A DNA stretch of 62,000 bases from Branchiostoma floridae (Eukaryota > Chordata > Leptocardii > Amphioxiformes > Branchiostomatidae). The position numbers and the translations under genes were made by a program. The stretch spans positions 11,796,957 through 11,858,956 of the forward strand of contig NC_049995.1 in assembly GCF_000003815.2 (NCBI RefSeq), in the 5' to 3' direction. The notes beneath the pieces were generated by a model that saw only the letters and a list, made by a program, of their open reading frames with translations, had not been told where the DNA came from and did not search any database. Shown in pieces: positions 21,846 to 34,000 of this stretch; positions within the stretch are counted from its first letter, which is position 1, and each line of letters begins with the position of its first letter.

Positions 21846-22566
21846 GTGAATGACCGCCCGTTCCTTAAGACTTTTAGTCATAGTATTCGTATCGATGCTA
21901 GTACTTTCCCCTGCCAAGAGGGGCCCGACTCTGACATCTTTCCATGTCTTAATGTTATTGATTTCCCCTGCCAAGAGGGGCCTCATGTTGATTTACCTAG
22001 TGCTCCTCACCAGGAGGATATTTTATCGCACGTCTCTCATCCTGAGAGAAGTTTGTCACATGCGTACGAGCGCTATGCTCCTGATGATGATGTTGTTGTT
22101 ATAATTGACGTTCCCTGCCAAGAGGGCTCAGATTTTGATTTCATTGATATTCCTCGCAGAGAGGGCACGATGTCTTGTGTTTCTCCGCGTGAGAGTACTT
22201 CAAGTAATTTGCCACATGTGTACGGGCCGGGTAGTGTTGTTTCGGACGTCTGTTTTCACACGTCAAATGTCCCTATGTTGGAGCAACTGGCCCCCTCCGG
22301 TAGTACTGTTGTATATGTCCCCCGCCACGAGGGTTTCTCACCGCATGTAACCATATTTGACCGACAGGCCCCTGGCGCCTCTCATATTTTGTCATGTATT
22401 CCTTCACGATCTAGCCATTATGATGTTGATGATATTGATGTACCTTGCCGAGAGTGTAGCTCGACCACCGTAGTTGCGTCGTCTAAGAACTCTTGCGATC
22501 ATTATGATGTTAGCTCTAGCATTGCGGGTACGACTCGGTCGGGTGATGTGATCCCCATCTCTCCCT
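21846..22566 (+). other. ORF-like region with repeated hairpin words
   Basis: A frame from MNDRPFLKTFSHS runs 264 codons, past the element's right edge into host DNA (to 22640), so its end is fortuitous. It contains diverged repeats of a PCQEGP peptide. The matching DNA word CCCCTGCCAAGAGGGG is a short hairpin (21905, 21963), with variants near 22110, 22150, 22320 and 22440. It may be a structured RNA or repeat tract of the retroelement and not a protein gene. Confidence 0.4.
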
Positions 22567-22683
22567 TCTGCTGTTTATGTAATGTTTATTCGATCAAAAA
22601 AATTGCATCCGTGTGCTCATCAAGTTTTGAACGTTTATGAAAGTCCTTGACCATACTGTAAATAACACAAAGCATGTGTAGCT

Positions 22684-22818
22684 ATTCTCCAAGAAGGGGT
22701 TGGGTCGCGGAGATAGTAGTGGGTTGGCTTGAGGTTTTTACTAGCTCTGTTGAGGGAAGCGAGACAATAAAAATCCCTACCACTACTATCTCCGTGACCC
22801 AACCTCTGCTCGGAGAAT
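22684..22818. mobile_element. 135-bp hairpin MITE (ATTCTCC..GGAGAAT), copy 1
   Basis: Almost the whole element folds on itself: GGTTGGGTC.CGGAGATAGT on the left pairs with the right half. Relatives occur at 46058-46188 (right arm) and 58436-58568 (third unit). The ends share the CTCCAAGCAGAGGTT family with the larger MITE at 55843-56036. Confidence 0.8.
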
Positions 22819-23084
22819 GCAAAACACCTACAAAAAGCGAACATTTATGCGCGGGAATATTGCAAAATAAATTTGAAAGTCAAAGATGTTAACAAAAATT
22901 GAGAATACACTGGGCGGTATACCATGCTCTGTGTAGTATATCATTTGTTCACCCTTCCTGACCACCAAGATCACACAATGAAGGCAGCTTTTTTAAGAAC
23001 CTTTTTTTTCACACGTTTGCATAATTTTTGGGTTTCCCAAAGGATGTGAATCATACGATTGAATCCACACAGCCTTAAGGCCTC

Positions 23085-25619
23085 TCACAGGTGGCTGGAG
23101 AATATGTCACTTTCAGTCATGATAACTTCACTCTTCCTGTCCAGCAGATTTTCCATCTGCAAAGTATCCCTACAAAACTGGTGGATTGGATCCTCCAGCT
23201 CAGCAAGACCGACAAATACGCTCAGTTGTAAGACGTCGTTTCTGTAGCTACGGCTTGCGTCCTCCAGGTGTTTCAGTAGGTGTTTATGGACGGTTGAGTC
23301 GTCCATAGCGTAGATTGTAACGGACATCATCCTCACTGCAGCGGTTGGATACGTGTTGGAAAGACTTAGACTAGCTTCGCCCTTCTGGTTTAACATGTAA
23401 ATCTTATTCTGTGCTTGTAGAATCTTCAAATTGGCGGGGCACAGGGTGAAAGGGTCCCAATCTACAATTATGATGGGTTTGCCGTCGTAGCCACCACAAG
23501 CTCCGTCGGGAAGCCATTTCTGTACAGCCGTACAGAAGTCGTCGTCTGCGGTCTGTAGAGGCACGACGTCCGGTAAGCCGGTCGTGTCCAGTTGAGCCAG
23601 CTGAGCGGGGTTCTGTCGCCACCACAGGTTGGGTCCGCCCTTGTATTCTACGTAGGGCTAAAAAGTGAAGAAAGTGACTTCAATTTCAGATTGAATCGAT
23701 CCAGTACTTCACATGAGGTAACTTTAAGGCATTTTTACTGTAGAGCAATAGCCATGCTTACCTCTCCGAGTGCACATGTGCAGCAATAGAAATCATGTGT
23801 AATATGTCAAAGGTGGGGACGCCCCTGAGACATAAGCAAATCACATTTGGACAGTGTAGTGAAAATCAAGACAATGATGAAAACGAAAACTGTACATGTT
23901 CTCAACTCAGTTCCCTTCGCATTTGACGCATAATCCACATTTCCTGTCACTACACATGTGCGCTCGGAACCGTGATCATGCTTATTGTAAACTTTATGAC
24001 TTATACAGCATGAAACGTTCTCTAAATGTAAACTTACCATACAGAAAACTTCTGGCATGCCTTTTATATGTCTCCTTGTAAAGACGCTAGCAGTGGATGC
24101 CGTGGCTCGTTTATACCTGGCTGCCGGACGGTTCTGTCGGATCCAGGCGTCTTGATACTGCTCCAACTTCCCGATGACGCGCTTCCCTCTCCAGGCAGGA
24201 GCAACTCTCGCTGACGTACTGATGAAGGCCTTTCCTTCCTCCGTGATTGTTGCCACTAGTAGTCCTACCTAAGAAAGCACAGGATCCACAGCACGAAAAC
24301 AAGTATTTAAGCTAAGTTTCAGACATACGTATAAATCCCTTAAAGGCGGAGATATATTTCAGCAGATTTTAAGATCTATTAAAGGCATCGGAAACATACA
24401 TCTGGCCTTTACGTAAGATTTCAGCGTTTTTAAATGTAACTTAATATGTCGTGTTTCTTTCCGTGAATTTTACAATGTATTTTAGTATGCCGAAAAGACA
24501 ACTTAAATGTCTCAAAAAGTTAACCGTAAACTGACAAAACTGGATATAACCGGCACACATATACATGCCCTATGTGCCGTGCACGGTTATAACCGGATAG
24601 CGTATTCCCCCGAGGAAGCAACTTTGCGCGCGTGTAGCGCACGAACCCCGGAAGTTAGGGACTTCGGCCTTGTTCGGGTGTCTCTTTTCGGGGGTCTGCG
24701 GCCAACCCTGGCACTAAAGCATTTCATAGGGCTCAAACTCTGGCAGTTTAAGGGTTAAGAATGCATGTGTGTGTTTATACATGTGTGTTTTGTGTGCTAT
24801 GTGTTTGTGGGAATTTCATTCTTGCATAAGTTAGTCAATGGTGAGTATTACAATGCATAAATTATGTCTATTTTGTAAGTCATTTGTATAAAAGTTACAA
24901 AAGCTCTCAATATTTCATGGAGGTATGAATTCGCCGAACTCCATGTATTTTTGCGACACTTGGCAGCGATAAGAATACAAGAAGAAACTAAGCTGCAAGA
25001 TTTAAGCTATGTACTATCCTATGAATATTGTAGAAGAACTTTATAACATAGTATAATAGTACTAAACATCATAGCAGTATATTTTACATGCATGATTAGG
25101 ACCACCGTCTTAAGTTGTAGGTGAAGATTGTTTTGGCGGTTTTTTTCTTCTTCTGTTCGTTGACAACTGTTATGTATTTAGTACACGCCTTTATGTTTGG
25201 GACCGCATTTCTAACACCGCATCAAACAATCACTATATATTATTAAACTGTTACTTGTATATTATGTAAATACTACAGGTGTATTTACGAATCGGGCCAC
25301 TAACCAGCGACACTAACAGCAGCCTTGCAATATGAACCAATAAGAATTGTAAGGAAAGACAGACGGAGGTGGAGATTAAACAACTGTTACGGTTGTGTAG
25401 CGTTATATGTATTCGGTATGATACTTTGTAATCCAAACTCACCACTTGTGTTCCCACCACCGCCAGGAAAACCGTGGTGTCAGGATCATCAATTAAGGAG
25501 TGAAAGAACTCCGGTAGGTAGTCGGTGTCGCCATAGATGTCCTTAGACATGCGAATTACGGCGTCGTAGTCATCGTGCGACGCGAGACGAAAGGAAAGAT
25601 TTGGACTCTGGTCTGTCAT
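23085..25619 (-). CDS. NAT16-like: NAT16/histidine N-acetyltransferase-like gene 1 (three exons)
   Basis: Exons on the minus strand: 25619-25443 (59 codons, donor GTGAGT), 24268-24038 (77 codons, acceptor CTTTCTTAG, donor GTAAGT) and 23657-23085 (190 codons plus stop, acceptor TTTTTAG). All junctions are phase 0, giving 326 residues. The GNAT fold is spread over exons 1-2: MTDQSPNLSFRLASHDDYDA, the beta-4 region VVGLLVATITEEGK, and the acetyl-CoA loop ARVAPAWRGKRVIGKLEQYQ. Exon 3 (PYVEYKGG..NLWWRQNPAQ) is the C-terminal domain typical of NAT16-like proteins. Known relatives N-acetylate small molecules such as histidine; the substrate here is inferred only. Length is slightly below vertebrate NAT16. 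Two inserts sit in intron 1, including a piggyBac-like MITE. Intact and probably functional. Confidence 0.8.
24524..24754. mobile_element. piggyBac-like MITE with TTAA target (left arm)
   Basis: 231 bp between TTAA at 24520-24523 and 24755-24758. The ends CCGTAAACTG and CAGTTTAAGGG are inverted. It is in intron 1 of NAT16-like gene 1 and is shared with the right arm (44199-44425), so it predates the duplication. It contains a short internal hairpin (CGGTTATAACCG). Confidence 0.75.
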
Positions 25620-26399
25620 GACGAACAGGGGGAGGGGGGCTCAGTGGACCGGTTGTGCTACATGTAGTTCATGTTGTTTGCCCGAGACAAATACCGCACG
25701 CAGGTGGTTTGCAACTTGTAATGAAACAGAACTCTTCCTTGTCCTGGATGAGTGACACAAACTCTAGCTGTCTTGTGATGGAACAGAATGTCAGAGAGCC
25801 CTGTCACGGCTAACGTAGCCCCGCTGAAGTTCATACAACTTTACGTGCAGTACAAAGGTCAAGTGACGTCACGCACGTTTCGGGTCAAGGGTAAGGTAGG
25901 GTCGATTACACTGTGTTCGTCAGGTGGCAGAAAATAGATGTTCTTATCAACATATTATGACGTATTTACAAATCCAGCTATAGCTCGCGGTTATTGGTCA
26001 GTTATCATCATGTGATGTTTTCACATTTTATAATGTCCTTCTTTCTACGAAACAGCTTCTCCTAAATCATCTGTGAAACAAATTTGAAACAAAATTGAAA
26101 CTTTTCCTTTTTTATCAAATTGTGTACAACAACACGTTTTAAGGTCAGTCTGCGAATTTTGTAGAGAGTAACCTAGATATATAGCATATAACATAAAGAT
26201 GGCTATTCCTTACTTTTCCTGTACTTGATTCTGACATGAGAAACTAATTTTGTTTTAAGGTAACTTGTACATTTCAGGGTATACATCAGCTAAATTACCG
26301 ACCTTTGACTCAAATTTCCCTAGCCTGGTCAGTTTGTTTATTTCGATCTCCAATTAGAGTTACAATTATTATTACAGTTACCTGTTAGTATGCTCTTTA
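25620..26399. other. Shared upstream region of NAT16-like gene 1
   Basis: Non-coding. It is mirrored upstream of gene 2 (40690-41326) and partly upstream of gene 3. It contains GTGACGTCAC (CRE-like) near 25865, a motif also present before gene 2 near 41073. Beyond that it shows no gene. Confidence 0.5.
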
Positions 26400-27720
26400 T
26401 TACTGAGCGTTAGCAATTATTTAATTTTTTTTTCCATTTTGAAAAGCTGAATAGGCGGAGTTGCAATATGAGTGGGAAAGATGTAATTTTACTTTCAAGG
26501 TTGTGTTGCTATGCCGATTCACCAAGGTTGGAAGACACAAAACTCACGGTTGAGTCGACATTGTCCAGTCGGACAGTTCACTAATAATATACTCTTCTTC
26601 ATTTCTTCATGTTTCAATTCCCGGATAAAGTTGAAAAGGTGGGATTAGTGACATAGGTAGCAATCATCTCGGCGATGAAGATAATTACCTGACTTTTGAT
26701 CACCGCATGTCTGGAACATATCTACATTAATGATGATGAGGATTACCTAACGTTTCATTCTATGGTTCAGTCAGCAGTTCCATAGTAGTAATTTCGAAAA
26801 GTTGAATAGCTCAAGCTAAGTTACGAACAAAAGTAGCAATCGTTTTGGTGGTAAAGATGTAATTTTACTTTTAATGGCGTGTTGCTATACCGATTCACCA
26901 TGGTAGAAGTCACAAAACTCATATTTTAGCCGACATTGTCCAGTTCGACAGTTCCCTAATAATATACTCTTCTTTAAATATTCATGTTTTAATTTCATAA
27001 ATTTGAACAGAAGGGATTAGTGACAAAAAGTAGCAATACTATTAGCGATGGTGATAATTACCCGAGTTTTGACATTTTATTCTTTGACTTTTGATCACAG
27101 CACGTCTGGAACACATTTGCATTGTGAATGATATGCGCATGAGTCAAAATTGTCCGCTCGGGTAGTTCCCTATGCCTAATGATATATTATTTATTACTGA
27201 GCGTCATAAGAAATATTCAAAACATGATATATGCTAGATGATATCTCTGTTATATCTTATGATCCTTATATATTATGATCCTTACCGGTCTCTATCAAAA
27301 TCATGTTGATTGCCTCAGCGCGGTTTGATGCTTCAAAAACCTTTGAAAAGTCGATTGTTCGAAGTTGACACACGGTCCTGCTTAAGATCATTGTTCGTAA
27401 CGGCAAAACGCTTACCGCTTTGGCTTTTTACAGCTAACAATTGTACATGGTCTGGTGGGTTGTACTGGGCTGCATTAATTATTCATATTTCAATTTGATA
27501 AAATGTGCACAGCAGGGTGGTAGTGTGAACAAGAGAAGTCATCATACTTGTGGCGATAATTGCCCGAGTTTTTACATTTGATGTTGTGTTGCTATGGTAT
27601 TTTACAGTATACCTGGAACACACCTACAATTCGTCATATATGAGACAACATTTGCCAGAGTGAAGTGGGATAGTTTTCAGTGCTCTTTATGGCTATGACA
27701 CTCAACCCTCCACAGGACTA
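26400..27720 (+). repeat. Diverged satellite, monomer about 185 bp (left arm)
   Basis: Recurring boxes: TTAGTGACA..AGTAGCAAT followed by GATG.AGATAATTACC near 26644, 26825 (variant) and 27010; GTTGCTATRCCGATTCACC at 26507 and 26882 (375 bp apart, two monomers); CATTGTCCAGTYSGACAGTTC. Mirrored at about 38870-40690. No coding potential. Confidence 0.65.
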
Positions 27721-27884
27721 GTGTGCTTGCGTTTCTGTAACTTTGTTATGATTTACGAGAAGGGCAGTCTTGTGTAGTAGGTCTCTGTGGGGCACACAAC
27801 GTTTCTGTAGCGCTACAAGGTAACGTCGTCTCAGTACTGTCAGCGGGAACCGACGAACAGTCAACCTACCCGCGCGGGCGTGGT

Positions 27885-27895
27885 AAGATGGCGGC
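27885..27895 (+). promoter_or_regulatory. YY1-type initiator overlapping the CUB start codon
   Basis: AAGATGGCGGC is the classic YY1 element and includes the ATG of CUB gene 1. The same string overlaps the start at 38657 in CUB gene 2 and both of its upstream duplicates. YY1-like start-codon elements are typical of TATA-less promoters with very short leaders (established for animals; here inferred). Confidence 0.55.
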
Positions 27896-30631
27896 ACAAC
27901 TTTCCTGGGCTGCGGTCATCTGCTGGCTGGTGTTTGCCACAGGTACGAATTGTATCTATTTTAAGGTTGAACTTCAAGACAATTACGGGTCGTGATATAC
28001 AAACAGGGAGATGGATACTTTGAGGATAATACGGTGGCACAACTTTCCTGGGCTACGGTTATCTACTGGCTGATGCTTGCCACGTATAGGGGTTGCACTT
28101 ACTTGCAGGTAAAAAGACGGTCCGTGACACATAAGGCCACAGCAAATAAATTTATGGATGGCATCCTATTCAGACTGCAGAAATAGTGAGGCAGTGCAAA
28201 AAGAACAAGATTCGTACAAGAAAATCTTTTTTTTTTATAGATATTTTTTTCTGAAATCAGGTGAAAATTAATGAGCACTTGATGCCATCCATAGAATTTA
28301 CTTGCTGTGGCTGAAAACATGGAGATAGATACCTTGTGGATAAATTGAGGATGAATACTTGTAGACGTCTCACTGACTGTTGTAACAACCTCTTCTCAAT
28401 CCTGGTATTTCCTCTGCTCCCATTGGTTCTCCGGTTTTGTCTTAAAAGGTGTTTACACTGTCACGACAACTGCACTAGGCAGGAATGACTGTCTTTCTTA
28501 TTTCATTGGTGGTTTCAGCTGTATTAAGTTAAGCTTTGTTGAGAGTCATCATCATCATCATCGGTCGGCTGCGTTGCATTCTTGCTAGAGTTGGCCTTTT
28601 GGTTCAATAACTTAGGTCAAATGTTTGTCAGACTGTCCCTAACTCTAAAATATCGTATAAGCAGTCATTTTTCCAAACATGGATTTGAAATTTTGGTTGG
28701 AAATATATAAAATTTATCCAAATAAGATTATGTCTTGATAGGAAAGTCAATTTTTGTCCTGTAATTTTCTGTAATGTAGTTTATGTTACTGAAACTTGTA
28801 AAGGGTTTTAGGACAGGTTAAGTGAAATTCTACTGGAAAGCTAACACATATCCAACTGCGTATACAGTGGGATTGTTTACTTCTATTCTGCGACTTAGCT
28901 TGAAACACACATGGCGTCAGATGTATCATGATTCTGTTGCAAAAATACTAACTGAACGCGAAATAATATGAGAGGCAATTTTGTAACGTTTACTGTAGAT
29001 AACAGTTACAATGTTATAATCATACGCTCACAACAAAACGATTTTGTATTGGAGAGGAATTTTCTTTTGTTGTTCTCTTTGAAAAGTACTTGCAGCGAAA
29101 TTGCATCATGAAATTTTAATGAGTCGAGGGCGTTGTTGTCAAAAGGTACGAGGGGTGATCAATACGTTGTCAGCCTCACCCAGAAATGATAAGCACATAA
29201 TATTTACAATTTCGAGAAACAACATCGTAGTATCAAGCCTTTTATCAATGTCCTTGAGCTCTAAATTTCATATCATTGTAGTCATTGCTTTCCAGGCAAC
29301 GTCAGAAAATCAGGGGGGAATCGGCTAGATATTATAAAACAAGGGTGAACTGTGATCAGAAAAGTGTTGGTCGAGTTCCCCATGCTGTAAATTACTTCAA
29401 GACATTGTCAAAATATTTCATAAGGATTCCCTTCCCATTTCAAGTAGAAAGAAGTGGGTGTCTGACCTTCAGTTGACCTGCACACCTCAGATCGCATCTC
29501 AATTGTCCATGTTGTTTCCGTTACTGGGTGTCGCATTCAAAGTGATGATCACAATGATTTGAATTTTGGTACACATTCATAAAAGACTTTATACTTTACA
29601 TGTATGCTTCGAAATTTGAGTTGTGCACCTTTTCTGTTCTGGTTGAGGCCGAGAACTTGATGATCAATAAAGAGTTGTATTGTCGCTGCGTTTTGTTTAA
29701 CAGCGCATGTAACGTATTTACGACAGAGTCTTGCTATTTTTTTTTGGACTTATCTGAACATGACATGATCTTAATGCTAGTAATTTGTCATTCCTAAGTG
29801 ACACCGACCAGGGCCCAGGGATGTGGAGGGACCCTGACGGCCCCCTCTGGAGGTCCCATGACGTCACCGAACTATCCCAGTAACTATAGCAACGATGAGA
29901 CCTGTGAGTGGAGCATCACGGTACCACCTGGAAGCATCATTCGTGTCATGTTTGACAGATTTGACGTTGATGCAAATGGCGACTCTCTGGCTGTCTACGA
30001 TGGAGCCAGCGATACTGCCACAGAGTTACAAAGGTAATTTTCCAAACAATTAGACAATATTCTAATAGGACTTTGCACATAATATTTTTTGCATTTTACG
30101 GAAGAGGGCTCCAGGAAGAGTAGGAGTTGTATGTCACCACTAACTCAGATTCCTTAAAAACAAACAAAGAAACAAACATTATGCTGCAACTACGTATGTT
30201 GTTATAGCCAATTAGTGTGAGGCTTCCAAGCCACTTGTCTGTAAAAAAAAAGCTTCAGTATATTCTGGATGGTAGAAAGAAAATAGTGCTGAAGCCAGGA
30301 AACATTAGAATATGTTGTATGTATCATCTTGATATATCTTGATTATTGTTTAGATATAGCCAACACTAGTATTTGAGTAGCCTCTTTTTACAATAATGTT
30401 TATCACTTACAGTTTATTGTCACTTGTATATCTCCTATGTTTATGTACTACTAGCAGTTAGCCTAAGGGCATAAACGTGCAATTTATAAACTTCTGAATA
30501 TCATTCTTTGATGCCCAGGTTGACAGGACAACAGACAGTCGGTCCCATGACCAGCACATCTAACATGATGTTCCTCAGGTTTACATCTGACAGCAGCGTC
30601 ACTCGTCAGGGGTTCCAGTTCTCCTACATAA
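27888..30631 (+). CDS. Secreted CUB-domain protein 1 (incomplete at central gap)
   Basis: Exons: 27888-27942 (MAAQLSWAAVICWLVFAT, a signal peptide), 29799-30033 (acceptor TTCCTAAG) and 30519-30631 (acceptor ATGCCCAG, donor GTAAGG). The joined frame gives a signal peptide, then TRAQGCGGTLTAPSGGPMTS and PNYPSNYSNDETCEWSITVP, a CUB domain ending GFQFSYI. CUB domains mediate extracellular protein binding. The first Cys pair (CGG, CEW) is present, but the second pair usual in CUB domains is absent. Further exons must lie in or beyond the gap at 30773. A second, degenerate signal exon with GTG instead of ATG follows at 28034. The 28312-29798 intron shows only shared arm sequence. Confidence 0.75.
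28135..28311. mobile_element. Harbinger-like MITE in CUB gene 1 intron
   Basis: The ends GGCCACAGCAAATAAATTTA and TAGAATTTACTTGCTGTGGC are inverted; the left flank has TAA, the right flank TGA (mutated). It is shared with the right arm at 38079-38260, so it predates the palindrome. Confidence 0.75.
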
Positions 30632-30772
30632 GTAAGGTCTTTCATTACACTGGTTGGAATAAGATTGAAACTGTGGTACGTTGGCGGAATCGCTTCGGCC
30701 GACCGATTTGACAGAAAGTGCAACAAATTTTTTCGATGGAAAAATGGAAATCGAGTCTTGTGTCATCGATAA

Positions 30773-30872
30773 NNNNNNNNNNNNNNNNNNNNNNNNNNNN
30801 NNNNNNNNNNNNNNNNNNNNNNNNNNNNNNNNNNNNNNNNNNNNNNNNNNNNNNNNNNNNNNNNNNNNNNNN
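30773..30872. other. Sequence gap (exactly 100 N) at palindrome centre
   Basis: The length of exactly 100 N suggests an assembly gap of unknown size. Flanking bases are inverted copies (ATCGATAA before, TTATCGAT after). Homology between the arms continues right up to both edges. Confidence 0.97.
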
Positions 30873-31014
30873 TTATCGATGAAATAAATCGACTCAATTT
30901 TTAATAGATGAAATTTGTTGAGCTCGCCATCAAATCGCTCTGCCGCAGCGATGCCACCATCTTACTACAGTGTCAGTGAAATAAGATTTTGAGCTGTGTA
31001 ATGAAAGACCTTAC

Positions 31015-34000
31015 TTATGTAGGAGAGCTGGAACCCCTGACGAGTGATACTGCTGTCAGATGTGAACCTCAGGAACATCATGTTAGATGTGCTGGTGATG
31101 GGGCGGACTGTCTGTTGTCCTGTCAACCTGGGCATCAAAAGATAATATACAGATTAAAATCTATTTCCAAGTTCATGCTCGGAGGCTAATTGCAAATACA
31201 TGATATAAACATAGGAGATACAAAAGTGACAATGAAATGTAAGTGATAAACATTATTGTAAAAAGAGGCTACTCAAATAGTAGGTGTTGGCTATCTTTAA
31301 ACCATAATGATCCAGATAATACACAAAATAGTCTGTTTCCTGGCCTCGGCACTGTTTTTTCTGTCATCCGGAATAAACTGAAGCTTGTTCACAGACTGGT
31401 GACTTGGACGCCTCACACTGATTGGCCTTGACAATACACGTTGTTGCAGCATAATGTTTGCTTGTTTTTAAGGAATCTGAGTTAGTTTTGACATACAACC
31501 ACTTCTCTTCGGTGTCCTCTTCCATAGAATATAATAAATTATATGTGTAAAGTCCTATCAGAATATTGTCTAATAGTGTGTTTGGAAAATTACCTTTGTA
31601 ACTCTGTGGCAGTATCACTGGCTCCATCGTAGACAGCCAGAGAGTCGCCATTTGCATCAACGTCAAATCTGTCAAACATGACACGAATGATGCTTCCAGG
31701 TGGTACCGTGATGCTCCACTCGCATGTCGCATCGTTGCTATAGTTACTGGGATAGTTCGGTGACGTCATGGGTCCTCCAGAGGGGGCCGTCAGGGAACCT
31801 CCACATCCCTGGGCCCTGGTCGATGTCACTGAGGAATGACAAATTACTATCATTAAGATCATGTCATGTTCAGATGAGTGAAGAAAATAGTAAGACTTTG
31901 TCGTTACATGCGCTGTTAATACAAAAAGCAGTGACAGTACAACTCTTTATTGATCAATAAGTTCTCGGCCTCAACCAGTGATCATTAAGTTCTCGGCCTC
32001 AACCAGAAAAAAGGTGCGCAACTCAAATTTCGAAGCATACATGTAAAGTATAAAGTATTTTATGAATGAGTAGCAAAACTCAAATCAATTTGATTATCAC
32101 TTTGAATGCGACACTCAGTAACTGAAAAAACATGTACAATTGAGCTGCGACCTGAGGTGTGCAGGTCAACTGAAGGTCAGACACTCAATTCTTTCTACTT
32201 GAAATGGGAAGGGAGTCCTTCTGTAATATTTTGACAATGTCTTGAAAGAATTTACAGAATAGGGAACTCGACCAACACTATGATCACAGTGCACCCTTGT
32301 TTTTCTCGCCAATTACCCCCCTGATTTTTAAAAAGACGTTGCCTGGAAAGCAATGACCACAATGATATGAAGTTTGGAGGACATTGATAAAAGGCTTGAT
32401 ACTACGATGTTGTTTCTCGAAATTGTAAATATTATGTGCTTATTATTTCTAGGTGAGGCCGACAACTTATTGATCACCCCTCGTACCTTTTGGCAACAAC
32501 ACCCTCGACTCATCAAAAATTCATGATGCAATTTCGCTGCAAGTACTTTTCAAAGAGAGCAACAAAAGAAAATTCCTCTCCAATACAAAATCGTTTTGTT
32601 GTGAGCGTATAATTGTAACATTGTAACTGTTATTTACAGTAAACGTTACGAAATTGCAAGCCTCACATATTATTTCGCATTCAGTTAGTATTTTTGCAAC
32701 AGAATTATGATACATCTGATGCCATGTGTGTTTCAAGCTAAGTCACAGAATAGAAGTAAAAAATCCCATTGTATACGCAGTTGGATATGTGTTAGCTTTC
32801 CAGTAGAAAAATATTTTAACCTGTCCTAAAACCCTTTTATAATTTTCAGTAACATAAACTACATTACAGAAAATTACAGGACAAAAATCGACATGCTTAT
32901 CAGGACATTATCTTATATGGATAAAGCTATATACTCCCAGCCAAAATTTCAAATCCATGTTTGGAAAATATGACTGCTTATACGATATCTTAGAGTCAGA
33001 GACAGTTATACAAACATTTGACCTGAGTTATTGAACCAAAAGGCCAACTCTAGCAAGAATGCACCCGAGTCGCTTAACAACGCTTAACTTAATACAACTG
33101 AAACCAGGAATGAAATTTGAAAGACAGTCCTTCCGTGCCCAGTGTAGTTGCTGTGCTTACAGTGTAAACACCTTTAAGACAAGACTGGAGAACCAATGGG
33201 AGCAGAGGAAATACCAAGAGTGTAGGGCTGGGTACCGGTACGGTGTACCGGTACAAAACCGGTTTTTCTCATTGGACCGGTCCAGAAAAGCGGGACCTAA
33301 AAAAATTTTGTGGACCGGATGTTGGACCGATTGGAAAAGGGAGGGTCTTTTTAGCGAATGCCCACAAACGCCCACTCTAGAGAAGTCCGCGCTGCACGAA
33401 TCTAATTTTTTTTGCTTGGAATTTGTCCACGTTGTGCTCCCATGTATTAATCCTGAGTTTCAAGTCAATCCATTGACCCGAAGTGACATAAATCAAAGTT
33501 TTCGATTCTCGATGGTCTTTTTAGCGAACGCCCAGCAAAATGTCTTTTTAGCGAATGCCCGCTATATCCACAAAAATATCGGCCGTCGCGCAACGACACC
33601 TAAACCTACCGCCACAAACATGTTCAAGATGGTGTCCCATTGATGTGTACGGAGTTTCCGTGCTTTACAAGCATTTTAGGTCCCTGTTTTTGGTCAAAAT
33701 GTACGGCGACGATACTACCATACTTTAACTATAGCAATTCAAAATGGCGGGCACTAGTCATGTGACCTCCTTGCGGGACTGTTCTATAAGTATCGCGGGA
33801 GGGACTGTTGTAGCATAGCTTCTCATACAACCATTTTAGAGTGAATTCTGAACAAGATTTCATTTCATAATGCTATCATCTGACTGATATTTACAATGTG
33901 GTCATTTTTTCTGTGCTAGTATTATTACCCAGGTTTGAGGAACTTAGTGCAAATTTGGATATTGATTCACCTCAGTGCCCAATTAATGTACAAAAGGCTC

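Larger units (their letters stand above)
20575..22566 (+). mobile_element. 2.0-kb retroelement-like insertion with 10-bp target duplication
   Basis: The direct repeat TCTGCTGTTT at 20565-20574 and 22567-22576 flanks it. The right-arm counterpart has this string once (46292-46301, complement), so the insertion is directly shown. It carries a gag-like zinc-knuckle ORF followed by a second ORF-like region, but no reverse transcriptase, so it is non-autonomous or internally deleted. No clear long terminal repeats or inverted ends are seen. Confidence 0.8.
8511..30772 (+). repeat. Left arm of giant imperfect palindrome
   Basis: Genes and spacers here recur in inverted order and orientation in 30873-55620. 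Examples of pairing: 8512 with about 55617, 12235 with 51046, 17295 with 48383, 25619 with 41327, 27888 with 38657, and 30519-30631 with 31127-31015. Differences in arm length are explained by named insertions private to one arm. Homology ends at 8511, inside the signal-peptide codons of LRR-Ig copy 1. Confidence 0.85.

Noticed and set aside
33059-33643. 194-residue ORF spanning the MITE border
   Set aside because: It crosses from host intron through the hAT end into the fold-back element, and the mirror frame at 37321-37548 is simply the other arm.
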